A stretch of 64,000 nucleotides of DNA from Mucilaginibacter pineti (GCF_900101875.1 NZ_FNAI01000001.1:1018569-1082568); one strand, 5' to 3'; positions 32,839-43,479 are shown, numbered from the stretch's first letter. The notes: generated by a model from the sequence alone, not told the origin. Translations and numbers: made by a program.

Positions 32839-34722
32839 ATGCAAGAAAAAGGCAGCATTTCGATTCACACCGAGAACATTTTTCCGATCATTAAGAAGTT
32901 TCTTTACTCTGATAATGAGATATTTTTGCGCGAGCTGGTATCAAACGCGGTAGATGCTACCCAAAAGATCAAACGCCTGGCTTCTTTAGGCCAGTACAAC
33001 GGCGAACTGGGCGACCTGCGCGTTGAAGTGGCGTTTGACGAGGCTAAAAAAACCATCACCATTAGCGATAATGGCCTGGGTATGACCGCCGAAGAGATCA
33101 AAAAATACATTAACCAGATAGCGTTTTCTGGCGCTACCGAGTTTATGGAAAAATTTAAAGAAGCTAAAGATGCCAATGAGATCATCGGTCGCTTTGGTTT
33201 AGGCTTTTACTCAGCCTTTATGGTGGCCGATAAGGTAGAGATACAAACCCTAAGCTACCAGGAAGGTGCCGAGCCTGCTTACTGGGTTTGCGATGGCAGT
33301 ACCGAGTTTGAAATTGGCGAAGGCGTTTTGGCCGAACGCGGTACCGAAATAACGCTGTACATCAACAGCGAATCGGAAGAGTTTTTAAGCCAGTACAAAC
33401 TGCAGGAAATACTTGATAAATACTGTAAGTTTTTACCGGTGCCAATTAAATTCGGCACTAAAAGCGAGCAGGAAGAAGACGGCGTTGACGAAGAAGGCAA
33501 GCCTAAATACATTGAGGTTCAGCACGATAATATCATCAACGATACCAACCCTATCTGGACCAAAGCTCCATCTGAATTAAAGGATGAGGATTACCTTGAT
33601 TTTTACAAACAACTTTATCCTTTCAGCGAAGATCCGCTATTCTGGATCCACTTGAATGTTGATTATCCGTTTAACCTTACCGGCGTATTGTACTTCCCTA
33701 AGCTGAAGAATGATTTTGAGGTTTCTAAAAACAAGATCAAATTGTTCAGTCGCCAGGTATTTATTACCGACGAGGTAAAAGACATCGTACCCGAGTTTTT
33801 GATGCTGCTACATGGCGTTATCGACTCACCGGATATCCCGTTGAACGTATCGCGCAGCTTTTTACAGGCCGATAGCAACGTTAAAAAAATAAACAGCTAC
33901 ATCACCAAAAAAGTGGCTGATAAATTGGCAGAACTGTTTAAAGCCGACCGTAAAGCCTACGAAGATAAATGGACCGACATTGGCCTGTTTGTTAAATACG
34001 GAATGGTGAGTGAAGACAAGTTTTATGATAAAGCCAAGGATTTTGTTTTGGTTACCAATACCAAAAACGAAAACTTTACCTTACCCGAATACAAAGAAAA
34101 GGTAGAAGCCGTACAAACCGACAAAGACGGACAGGTGGTTTACATTTACACCAACGATCCTGCAAAACAGGATGCATTTATCCAATCGGCAGGTAAAAAA
34201 GGTTACGATGTGCTGGTGATGAACTCGCCAATTGATAACCACTTTATTAGTCAGCTGGAGCAAAAGCTGGAGAAAACATCATTGAAACGTGTTGATGCCT
34301 CTGTTGCCGATAAGCTGATCAACAAAGATGAAGCGTTGGAATCTGTTTTAACTGACGAACAATCAACCCAGGTAAAAACCATTTTTGACAAGGCCATTAA
34401 CAAGGCGGCCTACAAAGTTGAACTGGAAAGCCTTAACCCTGACGAACTGCCTGTTACAGTAACTATGGACGAGTTTATGCGCCGTATGAAAGATATGGCA
34501 GCCATGGGCGGCGGCATGGGCTTTTACGGCAACATGCCCGATAACTACAAGGTTGTTGTTAACGGAAACCACAAATTGATTACCCGCATTTTGCAGGAAG
34601 AAAACGAGGAAGTACAGGCACAACTATCAAAACAAGCGTTTGACCTGGCCCTGCTTTCGCAAGGCTTACTAACCGGTGCCGAACTTACCGAGTTTGTAAA
34701 CCGCAGCGTTAATTTGATATAA
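32839..34722 (+). CDS. htpG: Molecular chaperone HtpG (Hsp90)
   Basis: The 627-residue protein has the GHKL ATPase domain with RELVSNAVDA (Glu32, Asn36), DNGLGMT, and GRFGLGFYSAFMVADKV, then the middle domain with LNVSRSFLQ and a C-terminal dimerisation domain. The length is typical of bacterial Hsp90, which remodels client proteins together with DnaK. It is monocistronic: a strong terminator stands at 34784-34817. No heat-shock promoter of known type was seen. Confidence 0.97.
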   Translation: MQEKGSISIHTENIFPIIKKFLYSDNEIFLRELVSNAVDATQKIKRLASLGQYNGELGDLRVEVAFDEAKKTITISDNGLGMTAEEIKKYINQIAFSGATEFMEKFKEAKDANEIIGRFGLGFYSAFMVADKVEIQTLSYQEGAEPAYWVCDGSTEFEIGEGVLAERGTEITLYINSESEEFLSQYKLQEILDKYCKFLPVPIKFGTKSEQEEDGVDEEGKPKYIEVQHDNIINDTNPIWTKAPSELKDEDYLDFYKQLYPFSEDPLFWIHLNVDYPFNLTGVLYFPKLKNDFEVSKNKIKLFSRQVFITDEVKDIVPEFLMLLHGVIDSPDIPLNVSRSFLQADSNVKKINSYITKKVADKLAELFKADRKAYEDKWTDIGLFVKYGMVSEDKFYDKAKDFVLVTNTKNENFTLPEYKEKVEAVQTDKDGQVVYIYTNDPAKQDAFIQSAGKKGYDVLVMNSPIDNHFISQLEQKLEKTSLKRVDASVADKLINKDEALESVLTDEQSTQVKTIFDKAINKAAYKVELESLNPDELPVTVTMDEFMRRMKDMAAMGGGMGFYGNMPDNYKVVVNGNHKLITRILQEENEEVQAQLSKQAFDLALLSQGLLTGAELTEFVNRSVNLI

Positions 34723-34783
34723 ATTGATTGATTGAGTGGTTAAAAACTAACTTAATTTAAGCTAATTGATCAATCGTAATAAC

Positions 34784-34817
34784 AAAAAACCATCTGTATA
34801 AAGCAGATGGTTTTTTT
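34784..34817 (+). terminator. Terminator of htpG
   Basis: AAAAAACCATCTG pairs with CAGATGGTTTTTTT around a TATAAAG loop. Confidence 0.88.
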
Positions 34818-34820
34818 GTT

Positions 34821-34828
34821 TAAATTTG
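34821..34828 (+). promoter_or_regulatory. Candidate -7 box of the DUF4251 gene
   Basis: TAAATTTG matches TAnnTTTG, directly after the htpG terminator and 54 bases before the ATG at 34883. Confidence 0.45.
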
Positions 34829-34882
34829 ATATGGAATAAACCTTCGTGCTGCATCCTTGTCTAAACATTAAATCATTTAGTT

Positions 34883-35401
34883 ATGAAATTATTAAGGAAT
34901 TTATCAATGGCGTTTGCACTTGTGTTATTAGGCATAAGTGTTGTTAACGCCCAAACTACCCGTAAAGAAAAACAAGCAAAGCGCCAGGCCGAAGTAAAAT
35001 CAATTGTCGAGGCGCAAAACTATGTATTTAAGGCAAACTATGTAAACCCTATGCGCGGCGTTGGCCGTGCACTTACGTCAGAATATGACCTGGTGGTATC
35101 CAAAGATACAATTATAGCATTTCTGCCCTATTTTGGCCGTGCTTACGTGGCGCCTACTAACCCATCAGAAGGTGGTATAAAATTCACCACCACCAAATTT
35201 AGTTATGAGGCCAAGCCGGGTAAAAACGGCAGCTACAAAATTGTCATTAAACCGATGGATAAAGACATGACCAACTGGCGCGATGTGCAAAGTATGCGCC
35301 TGGATATATCTGCAGATGGTTATGCCTCATTAAATGTGAGCAGCACCAACCGCGATAATATCTCCTTCAACGGCACCATTGAAACCCGCGGAACAAGGTA
35401 G
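34883..35401 (+). CDS. DUF4251 secreted protein
   Basis: The 172-residue protein has a signal peptide (MKLLRNLSMAFALVLLGISV, cut after NAQ). A basic helix (RKEKQAKRQAEVKSIVEAQNY) and a beta-rich domain follow. The domain has YVNPMRGVGRALTSEYDLVV, LPYFGRAYVAP and a final NISFNGTIE, the pattern of DUF4251 proteins common in Bacteroidota. The family has no assigned function and is probably periplasmic. The gene stands alone between two clear terminators. Confidence 0.88.
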   Translation: MKLLRNLSMAFALVLLGISVVNAQTTRKEKQAKRQAEVKSIVEAQNYVFKANYVNPMRGVGRALTSEYDLVVSKDTIIAFLPYFGRAYVAPTNPSEGGIKFTTTKFSYEAKPGKNGSYKIVIKPMDKDMTNWRDVQSMRLDISADGYASLNVSSTNRDNISFNGTIETRGTR

Positions 35402-35427
35402 AGTGTTAAGCACAAAATTAAAAGTAA

Positions 35428-35469
35428 TAAAAAAGCCTTGCTAAGTAAAAACTTAGCAAGGCTTTTTTA
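35428..35469. terminator. Bidirectional terminator after the DUF4251 gene
   Basis: AATAAAAAAGCCTTGCTAAG pairs with CTTAGCAAGGCTTTTTTATT. A and T tracts flank both sides, so it can serve this gene and the convergent 114-residue gene. Confidence 0.88.
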
Positions 35470-35520
35470 TTAAGCAACGAGTGTGTTCTTTTGACTTTTT
35501 ACTTTTGAATTTTGAATTGA

Positions 35521-35865
35521 TTACGCCGAAGGCCTGTCCTCCCCGTGCAGGTTATGGCTTACCTGGCCGTGATGCAGCTTGGCGCCAATGGCCGATGAGC
35601 TATCATCCGCATAAGTACCGTAGGCGTTTACCAGCACACCTTTAAGGTTATATTTTGTTGATGATACTGCGTAAACTATCGACATATCATCGGGGTTACT
35701 TGCGCCTTCAAAACGGTAAAACTCGTCTATCTCAAAGTCGTCGGCCCCCATTTGTATATTTTGTTCTTTATCATTGATGGTATCGCCGTCTAAACTCAGG
35801 TTGGCTGTATATCCTCTTTTAAAAAGATCGTTAGTGGCATCCACTAAAGTTTCGTAATTTTTCAT
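35521..35865 (-). CDS. Small Bacteroidota protein, often labelled phosphoribosylpyrophosphate synthetase
   Basis: The 114-residue protein (YETLVDATNDLFKRGYTANL, FEIDEFYRFEGASNPDDMSIVYAVSS, GVLVNAYGTYAD) belongs to a family of about 100 residues common in Bacteroidota. I recall it appearing under the name phosphoribosylpyrophosphate synthetase, but it is far too short for that enzyme and has no PRPP-binding motif. I treat that name as wrong. It is a soluble alpha/beta protein of unknown role. The His-rich C-terminal KLHHGQVSHNLHGED is specific to this copy as far as I can tell. Confidence 0.78.
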   Translation of the reverse strand: MKNYETLVDATNDLFKRGYTANLSLDGDTINDKEQNIQMGADDFEIDEFYRFEGASNPDDMSIVYAVSSTKYNLKGVLVNAYGTYADDSSSAIGAKLHHGQVSHNLHGEDRPSA

Positions 35866-35980
35866 GGTGATGCTTGGTTAAGTAACAAACAGCCGTTATA
35901 CGCTGCCTTATTATACAACCAATAAACCTTTCATGTTGTTTGGTTTAATAAGTTAATTTATTAATTGCGGCTCAACGTAA

Positions 35981-36100
35981 GTTCCGGCTTCCACGCCGGA
36001 ATTTAGGAATTGGTAAGCGTCCACGCTTACTATACCATCACTCGGGCGTGGACGCCCATGCCAGAATCAATGCAAGCGTGGACGCCGGCACTTGCGGGTT
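35981..36100. repeat. GCGTCCACGC / GCGTGGACGC repeats
   Basis: GTTCCGGCTTCCACGCCGGAA, then AAGCGTCCACGCTTAC, GGGCGTGGACGCCC and AAGCGTGGACGCCGG, each a palindrome or half-palindrome on the same core. With the unit at 36112-36183 they fill the gap 35866-36280. Confidence 0.6.
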
Positions 36101-36111
36101 AAAGGTGGGCT

Positions 36112-36183
36112 GTCATGCTGAGCTTGTCGAAGCATCCGGGCAAAGGCCTCTGCGCTCAACCCTTCGACAAGCTCAGGGTGACA
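36112..36183. repeat. GTCATGCTGAGCTTGTCGAAGC palindromic repeat, copy 1
   Basis: GTCATGCTGAGCTTGTCGAA is mirrored by TTCGACAAGCTCAGGGTGAC with GGGCAAAGGCCTCTGCGC in the loop. A second copy with the same arms and loop is at 43480-43552. Confidence 0.8.
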
Positions 36184-36221
36184 CCCAACACAATAAAACA
36201 AACTTCAATGTGTTTTTTTAC

Positions 36222-36250
36222 AAAAAAAAGAGCCACCCGGTGGGCAGCTC
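36222..36250 (-). terminator. Terminator of clpB
   Basis: On the minus strand GAGCTGCCCACC pairs with GGTGGCTC (two bases bulged), followed by TTTTTTTT, 31 bases after the clpB stop. Confidence 0.8.
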
Positions 36251-36280
36251 CTTTACTATATGATAGCGTTAATTATATTA

Positions 36281-38899
36281 TTACTTAGCCGGTTCTTCAA
36301 CCACCTTAGGTATGTTCACAAAAACAAAATTGTTGTCAAACATATCAACCTTTATGGTGCTGTCTTTATCTACGGTACCGGCCAATATCTGTTTGGAAAG
36401 CTCATTCAGGATCTTCTTTTGAATAACACGTTTTAACGGACGCGCGCCAAATTGCGGATCGTAACCTAATTGTGCCAGCCAGTCCAGTGCCTCGTCGGTA
36501 GCTTCCATACTAATGCCCATTTCGGCCAGGGTTTGTTTAACCTGGTTAAACTGCAGTTTAACAATGCTATGGATCTCCTCACGGCTTAGCGGTGTAAACA
36601 TGATGATCTCGTCTATCCTGTTCAAAAACTCGGGCCTTATGGTCGACCGTAACAGGCTAAACAGCTCGTTTTTGGTTTTGGCAATGATATCTTCCCGGTT
36701 CTTATCTTCCAGCGTTTGGAAGTTTTCCTGGATAATATTTGAGCCTATGTTTGACGTCATGATAATGATGGTGTTTTTAAAGTTCACCACGCGGCCTTTA
36801 TTATCTGTTAAGCGGCCATCATCCAACACCTGCAGCAGTATGTTAAATACATCGGGATGGGCTTTTTCAATCTCATCCAATAACACCACACTGTATGGTT
36901 TACGCCGAACGGCTTCTGTTAACTGCCCGCCTTCATCATAACCCACATAACCCGGAGGCGCTCCAATCAATCTTGATACAGCGTGCCTTTCCTGGTATTC
37001 GCTCATATCTATCCTCACCAGGGCTGCTTCGTCATTAAACAGGTATTCGGCTAAAGCCTTTGCCAGTTCGGTTTTACCAACACCGGTAGTACCTAAAAAT
37101 ATGAACGACCCGATTGGTCTTTTCTTGTCCTGCAAACCTGCACGGCTGCGGCGTATGGCATCGCTTATGGCTTCAATAGCTTCTTCCTGTCCGGCTACAC
37201 GTTTGTGCAGCTCATCTTCCAGGTTAAGCAGTTTTTCACGCTCGCTCTGGATCATTTTACTTACCGGGATGCCTGTCCAACGACTTACTACCCCTGCAAT
37301 ATCATCGGCAGTAACCTCCTCTTTTAGCATGCGGCTATCACTTTGATTAGCCACCAGATCGGCTTTCAGTTTCTCTACCTCGGCCTGGGCCTCAACAATG
37401 GTTCCGTAGCGTAATTCAGCTACTTTGCCATAATCTCCGGCGCGTTCGGCCTGTTCGGCTTCCAGCTTGTAGCTTTCAATTTTTTCAACCTTTTGGTTAA
37501 TGCCATCAACCAAGTCTTTTTCGCCTTTCCATTTGGCACGCAATGAATCGCGCTGGGCAGATAGATTGGCTATTTCTTCGCTTAGCTCGCCAACCTTGCG
37601 GTCGTCTTTTTCACGTTTTATAGCTTCACGCTCAATTTCCAGCTGCATAATGCGGCGTTCCAGTTCATCCACCACTTCGGGTACCGAGTCCATCTCCAAA
37701 CGTAATTTTGAAGCGGCCTCGTCCATAAGGTCGATAGCCTTATCGGGTAAAAACCTGTCGGAGATATAGCGCTGCGACATTTCTACCGCGGCAATAATAG
37801 CTTCATCCTTAATCCGCACCTTGTGGTGGGTTTCGTAGCGTTCCTTTAATCCGCGTAAAATAGATATCGCATCGGCAGTATCCGGCTCTTCAACCATAAC
37901 TTTTTGGAAACGGCGTTCAAGCGCTTTATCTTTTTCTAAATATTTCTGGTACTCGTTAAGCGTAGTAGCACCTATGGAACGCAGCTCGCCACGGGCCAGG
38001 GCCGGTTTTAATATATTGGCCGCGTCCATTGCACCCTCGCCGCCACCTGCGCCAACCAGCGTATGGATCTCATCAATAAACAAGATGATCTCGCCATCGC
38101 TTTGCGTAACTTCTTTTATAACGGCTTTAAGGCGTTCTTCAAATTCACCTTTGTATTTTGCGCCGGCTATAAGCGCCCCCATATCTAACGAGTAAACCAC
38201 TTTGGTCTTCAGGCTTTCGGGCACATCGCCTTTGATTATTCTGAAGGCTATACCTTCGGCAATAGCTGTTTTACCTACGCCGGGCTCGCCCACAAGGATG
38301 GGGTTATTCTTTGTACGGCGCGACAAGATCTGGATCACCCTGCGAATCTCCTCATCACGACCGATCACGGGATCTAACTTACCCGATTCGGCATATTCGT
38401 TAAGGTTACGGGCGTATTTATTAAGCGCGTTGTAAGTAGCTTCGGCGTTTTGGTCGGTAACCTTGCTATCGCCGCGTAAGCTAACGATGGCTTTTTTCAG
38501 GTCTTTTTCGTTTACACCAAGATCTTTTAAAATAGAACTTACTGTACCGCCTGCTGCCAGTATACCTAATAATATATGCTCAACAGATACAAATTCGTCC
38601 TTAAATTCCTTTAAGTATCCCTGCGCTTTTTGCAACGCCGAATTGGAATCTGATGAAAGGTAAACGTTGCTTCCGCTTACTTTTGGGTACGATGAAATTT
38701 GCGCATCGAGCGTGTCGTTAAGCCTGTTCAGGTTAACGTTTAATTTTTTTAATAAGTACGATATAACATTTTCATCAACCAGTAACAAGCCTTTTAACAG
38801 GTGTGCAGGCTCAATTGCCTGCTGCTGGTTACCGGTGGTAATTTCCGAAGCCTTTTGTACGGCTTCCTGGGCTTTGATTGTAAAGTTGTTAAAATTCAT
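36281..38899 (-). CDS. clpB: ATP-dependent disaggregase ClpB
   Basis: The 872-residue chaperone extracts proteins from aggregates with DnaK. The Clp-N domain (1-145) precedes AAA-1 with Walker A GEPGVGKT (204-211). The coiled-coil M domain (about 405-525) is rich in Glu, Lys and Arg. AAA-2 has Walker A GTTGVGKT and the signature [21 protein letters not shown]. There is no ClpP-binding tripeptide loop evident, in line with ClpB rather than ClpA/C. A terminator follows at 36222-36250. It is monocistronic. Confidence 0.97.
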   Translation of the reverse strand: MNFNNFTIKAQEAVQKASEITTGNQQQAIEPAHLLKGLLLVDENVISYLLKKLNVNLNRLNDTLDAQISSYPKVSGSNVYLSSDSNSALQKAQGYLKEFKDEFVSVEHILLGILAAGGTVSSILKDLGVNEKDLKKAIVSLRGDSKVTDQNAEATYNALNKYARNLNEYAESGKLDPVIGRDEEIRRVIQILSRRTKNNPILVGEPGVGKTAIAEGIAFRIIKGDVPESLKTKVVYSLDMGALIAGAKYKGEFEERLKAVIKEVTQSDGEIILFIDEIHTLVGAGGGEGAMDAANILKPALARGELRSIGATTLNEYQKYLEKDKALERRFQKVMVEEPDTADAISILRGLKERYETHHKVRIKDEAIIAAVEMSQRYISDRFLPDKAIDLMDEAASKLRLEMDSVPEVVDELERRIMQLEIEREAIKREKDDRKVGELSEEIANLSAQRDSLRAKWKGEKDLVDGINQKVEKIESYKLEAEQAERAGDYGKVAELRYGTIVEAQAEVEKLKADLVANQSDSRMLKEEVTADDIAGVVSRWTGIPVSKMIQSEREKLLNLEDELHKRVAGQEEAIEAISDAIRRSRAGLQDKKRPIGSFIFLGTTGVGKTELAKALAEYLFNDEAALVRIDMSEYQERHAVSRLIGAPPGYVGYDEGGQLTEAVRRKPYSVVLLDEIEKAHPDVFNILLQVLDDGRLTDNKGRVVNFKNTIIIMTSNIGSNIIQENFQTLEDKNREDIIAKTKNELFSLLRSTIRPEFLNRIDEIIMFTPLSREEIHSIVKLQFNQVKQTLAEMGISMEATDEALDWLAQLGYDPQFGARPLKRVIQKKILNELSKQILAGTVDKDSTIKVDMFDNNFVFVNIPKVVEEPAK

Positions 38900-39010
38900 A
38901 GTGATTAATGTTAGTCAAATCTCTTGCCATTGGCCTGTGTATGAAAAAAAGTCATTCAAAAAAATAATTAAACGACACTTTGACACTTTATTATTTAGAC
39001 AGCTTCTTAT

Positions 39011-39026
39011 TAAATTTGTAAATTTG
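39011..39026 (+). promoter_or_regulatory. Two overlapping-phase -7 boxes before the orphan kinase
   Basis: TAAATTTG occurs at 39011-39018 and again at 39019-39026, both exact TAnnTTTG matches, 24-32 bases before the TTG start at 39050. Confidence 0.45.
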
Positions 39027-39049
39027 CACGCAACCTACACTTGAAATAA

Positions 39050-40378
39050 TTGAAAGCACCGTTTTTTTTCGATAACCTCCCTGTACAATACAGATCAGCG
39101 TATAGGGATTTTTATACTTATCAAAATTTGGTTGCCATAAGGGCAGGTAGCCTGGTATTTTTGTTATTGAACATTATTGTACGTATCCTGTACCTTGTTT
39201 TCCCTATAAGCCTTACCAAAGCGCAAAACTTTCCGGAATTTAATTCAAGCAACTGGGTTTTTATTATTGTTACGCCGCTGTTTTTAATTGCTAGCAATTT
39301 ACTCATAGTTGAGTATAAAAAGCATAAAAAAGCAACCGTATTAACAGCATTACTGGTATTTACATTTGCCATTTATATTATTGCCTGCGGCATGTACTCC
39401 AGCTTTATAGCAACCTCTGATCCCAGCAATGCCCTTACCCTTTACCTTATTGCACTTGGGCTAATTGCCGTTATTTGCGTGTTGGAGTATTACGAAACTA
39501 TTATTTTACTGATAGCCATTGAGTTGCTTTTTACAGCGCTTTTATTTCACAGCCAAACGTCTGCCACAGAAATGGTATATAACCAGCTTATCTCGGCCAT
39601 ATTACTTTCGGCTTTTTATCTTACCTCGCGCTACTTTTTTGCCAATAAGGCCAACTACTACACACAAGTATTAGAGATCCGCGCCAAAAACAAAGAAATT
39701 GAACGCGCAGGCGAGTTCAAAAACGAGGTATTGAGTATGGTAGCGCATGATTTACGTAACCCTATTGCCGCGGTTGAATCCATTGCCATGATCATGGAAC
39801 TGGACGATATTGATGATGATATGCAGGACAATATTAACATGGTTAAAGCATCATGCGCCAAAGCCCGTACCATTATTGATGATTTGCTGGAGGCCGCCCG
39901 TAACGAAAATATCCTTACTTTGGATACCGAAAGAACCGAGCTTAACCAACTGTTAAAAGGCATTTTAGGCGATTGGGAAACACAAAAGAACAAAGCAAAC
40001 ATACTTTTCACCAGCAATGCCAACCCGGCTTATGCGCATATAAATACCGAAAAATTTCACCGTATAATTGATAACCTTATCAGTAATGCGGTTAAGTTTT
40101 CAAAAGATAACGACCGTATAGATATCCGGCTGAGCAAAAACGCAAACATGGTGATCATTGAAGTGCAGGATTATGGCCTGGGTATTCCGCAGGCGCTGCT
40201 GCCCGATATATTTACCCAATTTTCAAAAGCCGGCCGTACAGGTGTACGCGGCGAGCAATCAACCGGACTGGGCCTCAGCATAGTACAACAGATAATTGAA
40301 AAGCATGATGGTAGTATTGAAGTTGAAAGTTACGAAGGCAAAGGGTCAATATTTGTTGTGAAGCTGCCGGCGGCTTAA
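39050..40378 (+). CDS. Orphan multi-pass sensor histidine kinase
   Basis: The 442-residue protein has about six hydrophobic helices in residues 30-195, then the H-box MVAHDLRNPIAAVES (His233), the N-box region FHRIIDNLISNAVKFS, and G boxes DYGLGIP and GLGLSIVQQI. The start is a TTG at 39050 because an in-frame TAA precedes it at 39047 and no ATG follows until deep in the membrane domain. No response regulator is adjacent, so the kinase is an orphan here. The signal is unknown; membrane-embedded sensing is inferred. Confidence 0.9.
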   Translation: MKAPFFFDNLPVQYRSAYRDFYTYQNLVAIRAGSLVFLLLNIIVRILYLVFPISLTKAQNFPEFNSSNWVFIIVTPLFLIASNLLIVEYKKHKKATVLTALLVFTFAIYIIACGMYSSFIATSDPSNALTLYLIALGLIAVICVLEYYETIILLIAIELLFTALLFHSQTSATEMVYNQLISAILLSAFYLTSRYFFANKANYYTQVLEIRAKNKEIERAGEFKNEVLSMVAHDLRNPIAAVESIAMIMELDDIDDDMQDNINMVKASCAKARTIIDDLLEAARNENILTLDTERTELNQLLKGILGDWETQKNKANILFTSNANPAYAHINTEKFHRIIDNLISNAVKFSKDNDRIDIRLSKNANMVIIEVQDYGLGIPQALLPDIFTQFSKAGRTGVRGEQSTGLGLSIVQQIIEKHDGSIEVESYEGKGSIFVVKLPAA

Positions 40379-40457
40379 TTATTGGTCATTGGGTCATTTG
40401 CTGCGCGGCATTGAGTCATTCTATCTACTTTATCATTGGGGTCATTGATCCTACTTT

Positions 40458-40530
40458 GTCATTGCTAGGAACGAAGCAATCCCATAGGAAAAGTAACGAA
40501 CCTTGTAGATGAGATTGCTTCGTTCCTCGC
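40458..40530. repeat. GTCATTGCTAGGAACGAAGC palindromic repeat
   Basis: GGAACGAAGCAATCCC is mirrored by GATTGCTTCGTTCC. 40380-40450 before it consists of TTGGGTCATT phrases. Compare 20788-20861. Confidence 0.6.
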
Positions 40531-40555
40531 ATCGGGGAGCAGGATGCCCATCCAT

Positions 40556-43273
40556 TTATTCAAATATACTCTGGGCTTTCTTTATTGTTTTTTCAAGGTT
40601 GATGGCTTTACCTAATGCGCCTTTGAACAGGTCGCCTTCGGTTTTCAGGCGATCGATGGTGTTAAATATGGTAAAATCCTTCATGGTAAGGCCGGGCTTT
40701 ACCTCGTCCCAGTGCAGGGGCATGGATACGGTTGCGCCTACTTTTGGCCGTAATGAATACGGACCGGCTATGGTTGCCCCTGGGCGATTCTGTAAAAAAT
40801 CAAGGTACATTTTTCCTTTACGGTTGGCTACCATACGCTCAAGACTGGTGTAATCTGGCAACTGCTTGTGCACTATATTTACAATGATACGGGCAAACAT
40901 CTGCGATTGATCATACGTGTATTTAGCATCCATCGGGATATAAATATGCATACCCGTAGAACCCGACGTTTTGCAGAACGATGGCACATTTATAGCGTCC
41001 AGTACTTTTTTCACTTCCAGCGCAGCTTCAATCACCTGGTCGAAGGTATTTTTATCCGGGTCGAGATCGATCACGCAATAATCCGGGTTATCCGGCGATT
41101 GCACACGGCTGAACCAGGGGTTCATTTCAATACAGCCCAATGACGCCATCCAAAGCAGACTGGCTTCGTCGGTACCAACCAAATATTCCTTGTGTTCTTC
41201 CTCACTTGTGGTATAAGGAAATGTTTTAACCCAATCTGGCGCCTTACCTTTTACATCCTTCTGGTAAAAACTTGGCCCATGAATACCGCCGGGGAAACGA
41301 TTGAGCGACATGGGCCGGTCTTTAAGATAGGGTAAAATATACTCGGCCACCTGGTAGTAGTAGTTAAACATATCGCGTTTGGTTACCTTATCCTCGGGCC
41401 AGTAAATTTTGCTCAGGTGGGTAAACTTTAAATCGTGGCCGCAAATTTTGCGTACCTGCGTTTCATCTGTTGGGTTTAACAAGGTTTTACGCTCCTTTCC
41501 TTTTGGCGGTTTAATAGCTGCCGCGTGTTTATCTTCTTTTTCTTCTTTGGTTTTGTCTGTTACAACTTCATCCGTTGGTGCGGCAATTTCGCGGGTAACA
41601 TCACTGGCTTTTTTATCAACCCGCATCCCCTGAAATGATGGATGCCTGAACACGCCATCGCTGGTTACCTCGCTAAAGGCCACTTCGCAAACCAAATTGG
41701 GTTTAAGCCAGGTGGCCTTAGCTTTTGGCGGATTGGGCCTGAAACGTGATGGCTTATTAACATCAGGAATGGTATCAAACGGACTATCTTTTATAATCAG
41801 TGGCTTAAACTGCGCCATCATTTCCTTTTGCACTTTATCAGAAAACCCGGTACCCACCTTACCCACATACTGCAGATGCTTCCCTTCATACACGCCCAAT
41901 AAAAGCGAGCTGAATTGTTTAGCAGTATCCTCGTTTTTGGTAAAACCGGCTATCACCACCTCCTGCCGTTTGTGTACCTTTATCTTTAACCACTCCTTTG
42001 ACCGCAGATCGGCGGTGTACGTGCTACTTGCTTTTTTGGCTATAATGCCTTCCAGCCCCATGCGTTCGGCGGCGCTAAAAAAATCGGTACCGCTGGTTGT
42101 GAATACTTTACTTAATCTTATGCGATCATCATTGGCCGGCAATACTTCCTTTAATATCGCCTGCCGCTGAATGAGTGGCAAGTGCATCAGGTTTTTACCA
42201 TCATACCAAAGCAAATCAAATACGTAGTAAACAAGCTCCCCATCGGCCTCACTACGCCAGTTTTGCAGGCTGCCAAAGTTGGAGATCCCCTTATCGTTCA
42301 GCACCAATATCTCGCCATCAATAACGGCGTTCATCTCCCAGCTTTGCAGCAGCTTGTGAATGGGATAAAACTTTTCATTAAATGTTTTTTTATTGCGGGA
42401 GAGCAACTCAACCTCGCCTTTGTTTATAAACCCGAGGGCGCGGTAACCATCCCATTTAACTTCGTAAACCCAATCGGGATCGTCAAATGGTTCATCAACC
42501 AGGGTAGCCAGCATGGGTTTTATACCGGTTGGTATTTTGCTTTTGGGAGCTTTTTTTAGCAGCGCTGCAACATCGGTATTGGCTGTTTCCAATAATTCAC
42601 CGGCAGGTTCTGCAGGTTCAGTTAGTTTTTTTTTTGAAGCGGCCTTTTTGGGCTTTTCTACAGTTTCCTCGTGGCCGCTGTGCCAAACTTTGTCGCTGGT
42701 TTTCTCCATGTTTTCGATGGTTTTGCCGGAGAGTACCGATTTATCTTCTTTGGTAATATCTTTTTTTGATGCAAAATCGTCGTTATGCTTTATCAGCAGC
42801 CAGGCATTTTCGCCCATGCCATGGGTTTTCACCAGCGCAAACTCGCCTTCCAGCTTTTCGCCATGGAGTTTTATTTTTAGCGAACCCGATTTTAGCTGTT
42901 GCAGCAGGTGCTTTTCCTGTTCTTTTTTGCCTTTTATCTCTTCAATTGGTTCATAAGTACCTTCGTCCCAAACTATAACGGTACCGCCGCCGTATTCGCC
43001 TTGCGGAATAATTCCTTCAAACTCGCGGTAATCATAGGGGTGATCTTCTACCATCATAGCAAGCCGCTTGGTTTTAGGATCTGTAGATGGCCCCTTGGGT
43101 ACCGCCCAGCTCTTGAGCACACCATCCATTTCCAGCCTGAAATCGTAATGCAGGCGCGAGGCATCATGCTTTTGAATAACAAAAGTAAGCTGATTTTTGT
43201 CCTTACTTTTTCCGGCTTTTGGTTCGGCGGTTTTGGTAAAATCCCGCTTTTCGGCATATTTTTCCAGGCTCAT
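40556..43273 (-). CDS. ligD: Multidomain ATP-dependent DNA ligase LigD (PE-LIG-POL)
   Basis: This 905-residue protein is the end-processing ligase of bacterial non-homologous end joining. The 3'-phosphoesterase domain comes first (about 25-160: HDASRLHYDFRLEMDGVLKSW, GEYGGGTV). The ligase domain (about 245-545) has the adenylated lysine in EVKWDGYR (Lys273) and ELLSRN. The primase-polymerase domain (about 615-890) has the metal site DLDPD (736-740) and SGSTGMHIYIP. A Lys/Glu-rich linker separates LIG and POL. The partner Ku gene is not in the window. The order differs from the POL-PE-LIG order of mycobacteria. Confidence 0.96.
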   Translation of the reverse strand: MSLEKYAEKRDFTKTAEPKAGKSKDKNQLTFVIQKHDASRLHYDFRLEMDGVLKSWAVPKGPSTDPKTKRLAMMVEDHPYDYREFEGIIPQGEYGGGTVIVWDEGTYEPIEEIKGKKEQEKHLLQQLKSGSLKIKLHGEKLEGEFALVKTHGMGENAWLLIKHNDDFASKKDITKEDKSVLSGKTIENMEKTSDKVWHSGHEETVEKPKKAASKKKLTEPAEPAGELLETANTDVAALLKKAPKSKIPTGIKPMLATLVDEPFDDPDWVYEVKWDGYRALGFINKGEVELLSRNKKTFNEKFYPIHKLLQSWEMNAVIDGEILVLNDKGISNFGSLQNWRSEADGELVYYVFDLLWYDGKNLMHLPLIQRQAILKEVLPANDDRIRLSKVFTTSGTDFFSAAERMGLEGIIAKKASSTYTADLRSKEWLKIKVHKRQEVVIAGFTKNEDTAKQFSSLLLGVYEGKHLQYVGKVGTGFSDKVQKEMMAQFKPLIIKDSPFDTIPDVNKPSRFRPNPPKAKATWLKPNLVCEVAFSEVTSDGVFRHPSFQGMRVDKKASDVTREIAAPTDEVVTDKTKEEKEDKHAAAIKPPKGKERKTLLNPTDETQVRKICGHDLKFTHLSKIYWPEDKVTKRDMFNYYYQVAEYILPYLKDRPMSLNRFPGGIHGPSFYQKDVKGKAPDWVKTFPYTTSEEEHKEYLVGTDEASLLWMASLGCIEMNPWFSRVQSPDNPDYCVIDLDPDKNTFDQVIEAALEVKKVLDAINVPSFCKTSGSTGMHIYIPMDAKYTYDQSQMFARIIVNIVHKQLPDYTSLERMVANRKGKMYLDFLQNRPGATIAGPYSLRPKVGATVSMPLHWDEVKPGLTMKDFTIFNTIDRLKTEGDLFKGALGKAINLEKTIKKAQSIFE

Positions 43274-43479
43274 GGCAGTGCTGTTTTTTAGAACAACAGC
43301 TTAATTAGAAAGAAAGTTTTGAGCCTTTAGGTAGTTATTTGCAGTCTTCTTTTGTCTGAACCGCGATTTTTAGGATTAAAAGATCACCTTGATTTTAAAT
43401 AAGGCCTGTCTTTTTGAGTTTTAAAACCCGTGGTCTTTGATGGGGGGAATACCTTAAGAAGAATTATAAGAAAAGGGCT

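Noticed and set aside
35521..35865. Annotation of the 114-residue protein as phosphoribosylpyrophosphate synthetase
   Set aside because: It is about a third of the enzyme's length and has no PRPP-binding motif; the name appears to be an inherited error.
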